Shown in pieces: positions 23,895 through 32,600 of a stretch of 59,821 nucleotides of DNA. Source of the stretch: a virus; IMG/VR virus record IMGVR_UViG_3300045996_001015, positions 1 through 59,821 of that record, one strand, 5' to 3'. The notes under the pieces are model-generated. The model was not told the DNA's origin. It saw only the letters and a program-made list of their open reading frames with translations, and made no database searches. The position numbers and the translations under genes were made by a program. The number at the start of each line of letters is the position of its first letter. Position 1 is the stretch's first letter.

Positions 23895-24634
23895 AAACGC
23901 AACGTCCGATCATACCAGCGACTTCGTGATCGTTTGTTAAAACGCAAGCCAGAGCGTCGGATTCTCCTAAAACCATCGGAATCGGCAACTATTCGATAAT
24001 CTCGAAGTGTTCGATTCGTCTATAGGACCAACGTTAATCGACCCCCACTGCCATTCACGCGCCAGGATTTCACGAGCGATACGAATCACGACGATGAGGG
24101 CGAACATCACTAGCGACAACGTGGTAAGATAGGGATTCTGTGAGTGGTGAACTGGACACTTGGTAATGCGTTCAGTTTACATTCAAACAGGTGTTCGTCA
24201 GTCCGGCAAGACGAGAGCGAATCACAACATCAATCATATCAACGGCTTGCGTCTGGTATCAAATGGAAGGGGCGGGGGAACCCCAGCGATTCGCCTACAT
24301 TAGTTACGTTCCCCTCGCAGGATTTTTCACTCAAAACTTTCAGGGTCATTGCTACTCCCCTGTCGTCGTAGATGAGCATCGATAACATGCCGTGATTTAC
24401 GAGGTTTTGGCTGATGGCATTAGGTATTAGAAGTATTGAATAGTAATCTTCCTGCTCGCGGGCAAAGAATTTAAGAAACTGCCGACCATTAACTCATTTA
24501 AGAATTAAGGAATACGCCCAGGGAAGTTCAGCTTTCTCATGCTGGTGAAGCTGGGTAAGAGCAGTCTCTACGTCGAGCGTGATTAGAATTCGGGGAAGGT
24601 CGCCACGCTGAGATACGACCTTGTTGTGACACGG
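23895..24634. other. Long intergenic region without a gene
   Basis: About 740 bp with stops in all frames over useful lengths; the short plus-strand ORFs here lack ribosome-binding sites and codon character. No tRNA was recognised. The segment may hold regulatory RNA or decayed genes ahead of the rightward operon. Confidence 0.5.
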
Positions 24635-24678
24635 GAAATATATTCCCTTGCTTTCATCGAGTCAAGCGAATATATTTC
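24635..24678 (+). promoter_or_regulatory. Promoter of the rightward operon with overlapping inverted-repeat operator
   Basis: TTGCTT (24648-24653), a 17-nt spacer and TATATT (24671-24676) form a good promoter with +1 near 24683. The arms GAAATATATTCCCTTG (24635-24650) and CAAGCGAATATATTTC (24663-24678) are inverted repeats with 15 of 16 matches and a 12-bp centre, so each end covers a promoter element. This is a likely repressor site. Confidence 0.65.
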
Positions 24679-24681
24679 TTA

Positions 24682-24770
24682 CGCACCGGCGAAACAATTT
24701 ATTCTTTTGACGACCTACCCATAGGGGACTATCGCATCTTCGCCGGTGTGTTACCCCTTATGGGTTTTTT
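24682..24770 (+). ncRNA. Leader RNA with interleaved stems and intrinsic terminator (attenuator-like)
   Basis: Stem A pairs 24682-24693 with 24739-24750 (12 bp, core CACCGGCGAA/TTCGCCGGTG). Stem B pairs 24717-24727 with 24754-24765 (11 bp, one bulge, ACCCATAGGGG/CCCCTTATGGGT) and runs into six T residues. The order A1-B1-A2-B2 means the stems either form a pseudoknot or exclude each other as antiterminator and terminator. Between A1 and A2, ATAG-GGGA-CTAT (24721-24732) can fold as a small hairpin with a GGGA loop. The RNA should begin at the first bases of stem A. Confidence 0.6.
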
Positions 24771-24785
24771 CTTTGGGGTGTGTGT

Positions 24786-24992
24786 ATGGGACGGGCATCT
24801 GGCCGTAAGAGACGCGATCGCAAGGGCCGTCTAGCAAACTGCAAAGCGAAATGTCGGTCTTGTGGCTTGATTCAGGATCGAGAGCGAAACGACTTCTACA
24901 GGGCGTCTTCTCCACGTTGCGTGGCATGTGGCGGTGCGATTGAGCGGCTTTGCGAGCCGAAGAAAATCTTTAGCAAACGCTCGCCTAGATAG
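24786..24992 (+). CDS. Small basic zinc-ribbon protein (68 aa)
   Basis: Arg/Lys-rich N-terminus followed by CRSCG...RCVACGG, a C-x2-C...C-x2-C ribbon, plus additional Cys residues. GGGG precedes the ATG at 24786; a GTG two codons upstream is the alternative. It is the first gene after the attenuator-like leader, so it could be the gene most directly controlled by it. A nucleic-acid-binding role is inferred. Confidence 0.6.
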   Translation: MGRASGRKRRDRKGRLANCKAKCRSCGLIQDRERNDFYRASSPRCVACGGAIERLCEPKKIFSKRSPR

Positions 24993-25007
24993 GCCTTCTC
25001 CCAATCT

Positions 25008-25026
25008 CAAGATTTTGCCTTTGAGG
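25008..25026 (+). repeat. Relative of the 19-bp repeat
   Basis: TCAAGATTTTGCCTTTGAG, in the intergenic region before groES, matches the 5077 repeat with few changes. TTGAGG at its end could be a -35 box, but the following -10 (TAATCT, 16 nt on) is weak. Confidence 0.4.
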
Positions 25027-25136
25027 TCATTTCACGGCCTGCTAATCTGCCTCTCGATATGTAGATCCCTGTGCTGTCCCGCTGGGTTTTCCTGGCGGGC
25101 AGCCTCTTATTCCTTCACCCCGAAAAGGAACCTTCT

Positions 25137-25433
25137 ATGTCCGTGAATTCGCTTAACCCGATTGGCAATAACATTCTCGTCTTGCCTGATACCCCAGAAC
25201 AGAAATCTAAGGGCGGAATCGTTCTTCCCGACGTTGCCCAAGACAAAACCAATACCGGCGTCGTTGTAGGCGTTGGCAGCGGTACGATGCTCAAGAATGG
25301 GACGCTAATCCCAATGACTGTGAAGATGCAGGATCGCGTGGCGTTCCCGCGTTACGGCCATCATGAGATAGAGATTGATGGCGTCATGCACCTTGTCATG
25401 CCGGAAACGGAAGTGATGGGGGTGATTTCGTGA
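25137..25433 (+). CDS. groES: Co-chaperonin GroES
   Basis: 98 aa with GroES signatures: NPIGNNILVLPD at the N-terminus, the mobile-loop region PEQKSKGGIVLPD, GVVVGVGSG, DRVAFPRYGHHEIEIDG and the C-terminal MPETEVMGVIS. It would form the heptameric lid of the host GroEL and assist folding of virion proteins, as T4 gp31 does. AAAGGA lies 7 nt before the ATG. Its place at the head of the ejection-protein operon rather than beside the capsid gene is unusual. Confidence 0.92.
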   Translation: MSVNSLNPIGNNILVLPDTPEQKSKGGIVLPDVAQDKTNTGVVVGVGSGTMLKNGTLIPMTVKMQDRVAFPRYGHHEIEIDGVMHLVMPETEVMGVIS

Positions 25434-25723
25434 CCACCTCAATCGACTGCATCACGCCATACATGGGCGCTCACGTATTCGATACACTCAACGGCGAGTA
25501 CGTTCAGTGGGGCAACGATCCTGAGTTACTAAGAAAAATCCACGAACTTAAAGGAAAACACGACTCGATCTTTGCGATTCCTCGCGAGTTCGACGCTGAG
25601 GTCGTGAATGTTTCGCGTCAGCCTCCAAATCATCAAGTATGGCCTGCCGTCGATATCATCGGAACAGACAACCCTTATTTCCGGCCTTGGTTCCTCTCCG
25701 ACTACATCGGGGGTGAAGAATGA
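25430..25723 (+). CDS. Hypothetical protein (97 aa)
   Basis: GTG start overlapping the groES stop (GTGA). Acidic, with IPREFDAEVVNVSRQPPNHQVWP. No domain recognised; translationally coupled to groES and to the next small gene. Confidence 0.6.
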   Translation: MTTSIDCITPYMGAHVFDTLNGEYVQWGNDPELLRKIHELKGKHDSIFAIPREFDAEVVNVSRQPPNHQVWPAVDIIGTDNPYFRPWFLSDYIGGEE

Positions 25724-25896
25724 GCCAAGAAATCAACTGGTACGCCACTCCTGAATTACGTTGGCGTGATGCCAATAAAACAGGACCTGGTCCATTTCTA
25801 CAGCCTGGGTATCGTATCGCGGGCATACTGCAACAAAAATGGGTTAGCGACGATGGAGCCGAGGAATGGCGAGAAGTTCCTGTCGTCGGTCGTTAG
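25720..25896 (+). CDS. Hypothetical small protein (58 aa)
   Basis: Reads MSQEINWYATPELRWRD at the N-terminus and ends WREVPVVGR. The ATG overlaps the preceding stop (ATGA), supporting translation. Function unknown. Confidence 0.6.
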   Translation: MSQEINWYATPELRWRDANKTGPGPFLQPGYRIAGILQQKWVSDDGAEEWREVPVVGR

Positions 25897-25910
25897 CCAT
25901 TTTCCACTTC

Positions 25911-25927
25911 TAAGATTTTGACTTTTC
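25911..25927 (+). repeat. Partial relative of the 19-bp repeat
   Basis: TAAGATTTTGACTTTTC shares its first ten bases with the repeats at 5077 and 13625 and lies in the intergenic space before the ejection-protein genes. Confidence 0.35.
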
Positions 25928-25994
25928 CCTTGCCCCGCGACTCTCTATGTTGCGGGCAGGAAAACGTCTCTCTTTACCTAGTGGTGGAATCTTT

Positions 25995-27158
25995 ATGGCA
26001 TTTCCAATCCCAGATTTGCGACAAGATGATGCTGATCTCATGGCCGCGTTTGCTGGCGTGAATCGGCTCAATTCAAACAACCTCAACAATGCTCGCCAGA
26101 ACGACAATCAGCAAATGTTGTCGATGTCGCAGCTTTTACGCGCGATGAACGGCCAATATGCTTTGCCAGACTTCATGCGTGACCCAACGGGCCAAGGGTT
26201 TCAGCGGTACGCGGCGTTGAACGATTACACATTCGATCAAACGTCGGATCGCAATAAGCAGGATCTGGATAACCAGATCAGAGCACTTCAAGCCCAGACA
26301 CAGGCTCAGGCAATTCTCGGTCGCGAAGGATATGCGAACCAATCTGCTTTGAACCGCGAAGGCTACGATCAGCAAACAGGAATGCAACAAGATCGTTACA
26401 CGGGCGATCAAGCGTTGCTTCGCGATCGTTATCAAGGCGACCTCGGATTGCAAGATGCGCGATACGAAGACGAACTCACACGACTAGGAACTCAACTTGC
26501 CGGTGGTCAAAACTTACAACGCGATCGCGGGGCAATCGACTTGGCGATGCAAGACAATCGCTACGCTGGCGAACAGGGTTTGCTGCGTGATCGCGGCACA
26601 ATCGATCAATCCCTACTCCGTGACAAATACACGGGAGAGGGGTCGTTGTTAAACACTCGACTTGGTGGTGCTTCGTCAATTCTCGGCGCATTGTTCGGAG
26701 GAGGCGGGGGCGGATCAAGCGGAAGTATCTCGACCGATTATGGAGCTGGCGTGAATTTTGGTGGCGGCGGGTCATCGGGTGGAAGTGCTGCTAGTTCGGC
26801 CAATCCACCTAAATATCAACCACCTCAATTTTCCGGTGGCGCGTCCGGTGGAATGGAGTTCGGTGACGCATTGCCGCGAACATCAACGCCGAATTACTCG
26901 CAACAAGTTAGTTCGTCGCAGTATTTGCCACCAGTCGATCCGTTCAATTTCAATCCAAAGGCCAACGATAAAGCGAATCCGATTTTCGGTGACGCAAAGC
27001 CGATCTTTCAGCCAAGAGAGGCTCCGGAATCTTTGCATGAAACTCCGAACATGGACTTTCAGCAGCCGAGGATTTCAACCGCGTTTAATCACAGCTTCCC
27101 GCAAAGGAAGCCGATGCAACCAAGGCCACGGCAATTTCCAGTCGGAGGGGTTCGATAA
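25995..27158 (+). CDS. Putative ejection (internal virion) protein A (387 aa)
   Basis: The ATG at 25995 has GGA 7 nt upstream. Residues about 75-215 contain repeated helical units built on Asp-Arg-Tyr (for example QDRYTGDQALLRDRYQGD), then SSILGALFGG and a Gly/Ser-rich, disordered C-terminal half. Its composition and operon position suggest a protein packaged in the capsid and released with DNA. The LL/IL-x-A-LFGG element recurs in the next three genes. Confidence 0.5.
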   Translation: MAFPIPDLRQDDADLMAAFAGVNRLNSNNLNNARQNDNQQMLSMSQLLRAMNGQYALPDFMRDPTGQGFQRYAALNDYTFDQTSDRNKQDLDNQIRALQAQTQAQAILGREGYANQSALNREGYDQQTGMQQDRYTGDQALLRDRYQGDLGLQDARYEDELTRLGTQLAGGQNLQRDRGAIDLAMQDNRYAGEQGLLRDRGTIDQSLLRDKYTGEGSLLNTRLGGASSILGALFGGGGGGSSGSISTDYGAGVNFGGGGSSGGSAASSANPPKYQPPQFSGGASGGMEFGDALPRTSTPNYSQQVSSSQYLPPVDPFNFNPKANDKANPIFGDAKPIFQPREAPESLHETPNMDFQQPRISTAFNHSFPQRKPMQPRPRQFPVGGVR

Positions 27159-27484
27159 TGGACATCAATTCTGGCGTGCGCGTTGAAAACACCACCGCTC
27201 CAAAACAGCTCACTTCGGCTTACGCCAAGTTTGGCCAGCGAGGCACACCGATTCAAAAGCAGTTGTATGGTCAATTTGCTGGGCCGATGCAAACGAATGA
27301 TATGCGGCAAATGGCTCAAGGGAATGCGAATTACAACCTTGGCGCACAGACGGCTCGCGCGAACTCCGGCTTGCAATGGGGCAATATGGGCCAACAGCAG
27401 TACATGCAGAATGTGAATCACCAGAACGCACAACGCAACTTCGGTACGACGTTGCTTGAAGCGATCCTTGGAGGTCAATACTAA
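27158..27484 (+). CDS. Putative ejection protein B (108 aa)
   Basis: Starts in a TAATG overlap. The C-terminal 45 residues (Gln/Asn-rich helix, then TTLLEAILGGQY) align by eye with the C-terminus of the next protein, indicating a shared module. Function inferred from context. Confidence 0.5.
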   Translation: MDINSGVRVENTTAPKQLTSAYAKFGQRGTPIQKQLYGQFAGPMQTNDMRQMAQGNANYNLGAQTARANSGLQWGNMGQQQYMQNVNHQNAQRNFGTTLLEAILGGQY

Positions 27485-28200
27485 TGCGAAAAGCACCTGG
27501 AACACGCACGACAACACTTGCTGGCGGTCAACAGTACGCCCAGCCGCGCGTGCCACAACCAAAGGGGCCATCCCCTGCACCATACACGTTACCGCCAACA
27601 TGGAACGGTGAATCATCGTTCGGAACTTTCCAAAACACGGCACAGACTCCGTCACCGATGCCCGCCCCGACAACGGCGTACAGCCAAGCCCCTGCGATGA
27701 ACGTTGGCCTTGCACCACTCCTCACGAACAACGGGTTTAAATCGCCGTCCCTTCGCGCGAACACCCCAAGCGGCGAAGTTAAAAACCAAGCGCAAACGAA
27801 TGTTCAATCAAGCATCACTCCAACGAATGTTTTTGATCAAGGATTAACAAACGCTGCAAGGAATCAGGGTGTGGCGCAGGCACTTGCGGCCGGAAATCCT
27901 TATTCCGCACAAAAGGCCGTCACCCGTCCGGGGTTTTCGCGTGGAGCCGGAACAGATCGACTTGCCGCACCAATCATTGCGCAAGGACAAGCGAATGCCG
28001 CTCAGGCTGCGTCAATGATTCCGTACAGCGATCAAATGGCGAACATGAATTTCAATCTTCGCGGTCAGCAGACGCGCGATGCGGAGTCTCAGGGACTGGC
28101 TCAGCTCGGCAACAACATGACGAACTTTAATCGATCGAACACCTTGAATAATCAGCGATCGGCAACATCGTTGCTGCAAGCACTCTTGGGAGGGTTTTAA
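27484..28200 (+). CDS. Putative ejection protein C (238 aa)
   Basis: Pro/Ala/Gln-rich, disordered N-terminal two thirds, then a helical C-terminus ending ATSLLQALLGGF that matches the end of the preceding protein. It starts in a TAATG overlap and has 2 nt before the next gene. The low-complexity soluble character fits a virion-internal protein. Confidence 0.5.
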   Translation: MRKAPGTRTTTLAGGQQYAQPRVPQPKGPSPAPYTLPPTWNGESSFGTFQNTAQTPSPMPAPTTAYSQAPAMNVGLAPLLTNNGFKSPSLRANTPSGEVKNQAQTNVQSSITPTNVFDQGLTNAARNQGVAQALAAGNPYSAQKAVTRPGFSRGAGTDRLAAPIIAQGQANAAQAASMIPYSDQMANMNFNLRGQQTRDAESQGLAQLGNNMTNFNRSNTLNNQRSATSLLQALLGGF

Positions 28201-28202
28201 TC

Positions 28203-29675
28203 ATGGCAGTCGGTATCTCGGTCTTAGATGAAATGGCAAGCCAAGGTTTGCTCGACCCGGAACAGATCAACGTGCTACGAGCCAAGAAACAGGATCTCGA
28301 AGCGCAAGATGCGATCCGTAGTGGCATTCCGTGGTGGAAAGCCAAGGGCGGTCAAACGACTTGGTACAGCGGGAATAAACCTGAAACGTCTAACGATCAG
28401 TTTATCAAAGAAACTGGCGGGCCATCCTACGAGCAGACGATGGCCGATGAACGTAATCGCGGACTCGGCCCAAATAAGAACACGCAAGCAAGCCGTGACG
28501 ATTATGCTCAATGGCAGAAGTCACAGGAACCGGGCGCACCGATTGAGCACGTTATCAACAAACTTAGCGGAATGTCGCCCGATCAAGTTTCTCTTTACCA
28601 AACGCAGCAAAGCCAAATCAGAAAGAACAACCTGAGTGGTGCAAAAGTCGCCTCGGACAAGTCCGCTGCCGATTACGCTGCAACCCCCGAAGGGACGATA
28701 AACAACGCCAAAATGATCATGCGTCGTTTGGGAATTCCGGCACAACAGGCAATGGCCATCGCAACCGCGAATGGGAATCCTGGTATCGATCCCGCTGGAA
28801 TGAACGCCGCTGCTGTCATGCCGAACTTCGCGATGGGAAATGCGAACAACAATGCACGACTTGGTATCGCGAACGTCAACGCCGACGTGGCGAAAGCGGG
28901 TCAGGCAAATCAATTGGCGGTGCAAGGGCTCGCCAACGAAGGAAATATCGCTGGAATCAACGCGCAGGGCCAGAACGCGATGGGAGTTCAGGATCAGCGA
29001 AACAAGGCTTCAATCCTGCAAGCGATGATTGCTCAAGGGTTGATTCCGAACGATATGGGCGGCGGGCAAGTCGCTCCACCACCAAATCCAATGGGCGCAA
29101 AAATCCCACCTGCTCTCGGCCCAAAGCAAGGCGCAGGGCCGTGGTGGAATCAAACAGCTCCGCAAGGTGGTGCTCCGGGTTTCACACGATTGCCACCTTC
29201 TCCGCAACAGCAAATCATGCTCGATCAAGCGAAGCAGCAAAGCGAACTTGGCGGACTGCAAATTCAGAATGAGCGGAATAAACAAAATCCGTCGTTCGGA
29301 ATCGACCAGCAGGCTGCGCAGCGAGTCGCACAACTGAAAGCACAAGAGAACGACCCTGCCTTTGTGTTCTCCGAAGCGAATGCGGAGCCAATTCGCGCGG
29401 CTTTAGTTCGATGGAACAATACCGGCGAACCATTGCCTGTCTCGATCGAGAGCGGGCTACGATCACTCTACAATCGCGATATTTACGATAGCGATAACAA
29501 GCATTTGGGCAACTTGTTTGGTCTTGTCGGTGCTGGCGGATACACCGAAGGGAATGATGCGCAGATTTTTGCAGACTATCTTGAAACACATTACGGCGTT
29601 CCGCAGCAAGTCGGCATCAAGCTCTATAACGAGAAGATTAAACAGAAGCCAACCGTTAGCACTGGAACAACCTAA
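28203..29675 (+). CDS. Putative ejection protein D (490 aa)
   Basis: Helical Ala/Asn/Gln-rich protein. Residues about 205-280 contain the same module as its neighbours, ending KASILQAMIAQGL. An early segment (about 45-60) has two Trp pairs, and the C-terminal 100 residues look folded. Likely part of the DNA-ejection machinery by operon position. Confidence 0.5.
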   Translation: MAVGISVLDEMASQGLLDPEQINVLRAKKQDLEAQDAIRSGIPWWKAKGGQTTWYSGNKPETSNDQFIKETGGPSYEQTMADERNRGLGPNKNTQASRDDYAQWQKSQEPGAPIEHVINKLSGMSPDQVSLYQTQQSQIRKNNLSGAKVASDKSAADYAATPEGTINNAKMIMRRLGIPAQQAMAIATANGNPGIDPAGMNAAAVMPNFAMGNANNNARLGIANVNADVAKAGQANQLAVQGLANEGNIAGINAQGQNAMGVQDQRNKASILQAMIAQGLIPNDMGGGQVAPPPNPMGAKIPPALGPKQGAGPWWNQTAPQGGAPGFTRLPPSPQQQIMLDQAKQQSELGGLQIQNERNKQNPSFGIDQQAAQRVAQLKAQENDPAFVFSEANAEPIRAALVRWNNTGEPLPVSIESGLRSLYNRDIYDSDNKHLGNLFGLVGAGGYTEGNDAQIFADYLETHYGVPQQVGIKLYNEKIKQKPTVSTGTT

Positions 29676-32600
29676 TGGCTTACGAGTACGGCGTACCAGG
29701 TATTTTTAAGTCGAACCGTCCCGATGCGCCGCAAGAGGATGAAGTCTATTCGTGGCTCAAAGGCGCGGGGCTCGGTGCGATCGGTTATCTCGGTAACATT
29801 ATCGACACTCCCGGCTCATTCGTGCGCGGACTTGCTGCCGGTGAGCCAGGTCGCGCGTTTACCGGCTTACTGAATTTCGGCGATCGTGTCAGCGGGAAGG
29901 AATTAGCCGGACTCGACGACAATCCCGATTCTTACCTTGATGACGCTGGCGGAATCGCAACCGAAATTCTGCTCGATCCACTGACGTACCTTACTCTCGG
30001 CGCGTCGGCACTTGTCGGCAAATCGGGTCCGATTGCCAAGGCTGCTGGGTTAATGCCAAAAGCCGTGCGCAGTGGAACCGAACTTGTCAAAGGTGCGGCT
30101 GAACTCGGCACGAAAACGACTCTGCGTGAACTCGAAAAGCAAGCCCCTGAGAATCTCGCAAAGATACTTACTGCCGCCGAAGGACAAGCAAAGCCAGGAT
30201 TGCTCAAACGTGCTGTAACGAAAGTCACCGGCCACGAATTCCAACCGAACGATCTTGTTCAGAGAATTAACGACGGACTTGCCGCTGCTCCCGGCGCGGG
30301 TGGCATCGTTGATGAACCATTACGAGCTGGCGTGGCGAGATTGCAAATCCCAGGTACAGAGATCGGAATGAATCTCGGCGATTCGCTTGCCCCAAAGCTC
30401 GATCAGTTCGGCGATACATTCCGCTACGGCAATTGGCTCGGTGCGTTGCCGGAGTCGGTCAATCCACTCGTACAAGCGGCGACAGGGCCAACAGGTTACA
30501 CGCCTGACCCCACACGGCTCTACGATTTCAATCCGATTCGCACGGCAGCTCCGTATTTTCAGAAATCATCGTGGGGATCAAAGACAGCATTAGGTCAGCT
30601 TGTCGGTCAAGAAGCAACGCAGAATGTCGATGCACTCGAAACGTCGATGCGCGGAGACGTTTTTCCGGTTTACGAGCAATGGAAGCAAGTGCCAGGGAAT
30701 GACACACCGCAAATGATTCAGTCCGTTCAAGAATCGCTAGAACAGGGCGCAGTCGGTGCCGCGCCACAGTCGTTTATCGATCCCTATCGTCAACTCATGC
30801 AGGACTTGCCGGTTAAGCTTGAAACAGATCGCGGCATTCCGCTGAACGAACTCACCGATCTCGGATACATGCAGCGACAGCAATTACCGCTTCCAGGTGT
30901 TGAGGTGAATCCGCGTAACTCAGCCGGTCGATCCCGCGTGAATGACCCGTCTCACGATAGCATGATCGGGCGCGAAGAGTTCTTACGCAATCAGCCAACG
31001 AGCATTCTTTCTCGAATGTCCATCGATCCGGAAATTGTGCAAAGCACACTTAAGCCGGACGAAGTTCGTGATTTAATGCTAGGCAAATACGGCTACAGCG
31101 GGTTTGATCAATCACTTTACGATTCGCTGAAACAGGAAGTTAGTGACCTTGAAGGACAAATTGCAAAGTCCGGCTCGCTTCCGCACGATCAAGTCGATTC
31201 TCTAATCGAAGCACTAACAAAGAAGCAGGGTGAGTTCGGTGCGCAGGCAAAGGAATTGGCTAATGCTGGAAAATTGCAAGACTACATGCAGAACAGCGTG
31301 GGTGATAGGTATATCATACATGGCGGCGGGTTTGGCCTATTCGATTCTAATCCAATCGAACTACTTGACTCGCGGCTATCACGGACGGCCAATGCGGTTG
31401 GCGAAGCCGATGCACTGTTCGACGCAATTCCGCAACAGATGTTCCACGGCCCAGCCGGTGCGGACGAACGACTCATTCCGATGGAAAAGGCTCTCGATCA
31501 ACTCGGATTCGCCGTTGACGGGAAAGTGACCGATGGCGCGATCAATCAGATTGCAAAGCGGATCGGTAAAGCATTCGACCCGAAAGGCTTCTCAATTCCT
31601 GCCGATGTCGTCGAAGAATTGGCCCGTGTTCGTCAAGCATTCAAAGCACCGCAGGAAGTGAACGACTTCTGGAAAGCGATCGATAAAATTACAGCCGGAT
31701 TCAAAACATTCGCCCTCATGCGCCCAGCGTTCCACACGCGAAACCTTGTCAGCGGCCAAGTACAAAATGCGATGAACGGATTATTCAGTCCGTTCGGCAC
31801 TCAAGCCGCAAGCCGATTGATGAAAGGCGAAGAAGTTCCGGGACTGGCGAAGTTCCTCGGTCTCAAAATGACCGATTCCGAAGCATCCCGCGAAATCTCG
31901 AAGCTCGCATTTGTTCACGATGTCATTCCGGGTGGTGCAAGCCAGCTTGCTGACATGCCAGGAACAGTCGGCAAAACGATTCTCGAATCAATTCCAGGCG
32001 AAATTCCGGTTGGTGTCTCTTTAACCACAAACACAGCAAAGGAGATGGCGAGATCGGCGATAGAAACGGCCAAGCACCCAATCGATTCGCTCAAGCAGCT
32101 CGGAACATGGTTCAAAGACAAATACAAAGCGGGCGAACTCAATCCATTGAAATCGCGCGGCGTGATCGGTGATGAAAGCCAATTCGTCGGCAGTGTGGCC
32201 CAAGAGCAAGCCAGCCGTGCGATCGAAGGTTACAACCGGCTCGGCGCATTCATCGAAGGAATTCGCAAAGGCATTGATCCCGCCGAAGCTGCAAAGCGAG
32301 TCAAAAATATTCAGTACGACTATCGCAATTTGACTGATTGGGAAAAAAGTGTCCCTCGCCGAGGGATGCCGTTCTATTCGTTCCAGAAAAATGCTTTACC
32401 ACAAGTCGTGTCTGAGTTGGCCCACAATCCAGGTGGCCCCTACGGCCAACTGTTACGCGGAATCAACGAATTGCAGGGCGAAGGTCAAATCCTGCCCGAT
32501 CACTTAAAGAATACATTGGCGATTCCCTACGGCACGAACGACGAAGGCGATCCGAGATACATTACGGGGCTCGGCCTCATGCCAGAATCGAGCTACGGGC

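Noticed and set aside
27089-27718. Leftward open frame of 209 codons opposite the ejection genes
   Set aside because: Antisense to three coupled genes whose start/stop overlaps support the rightward reading.
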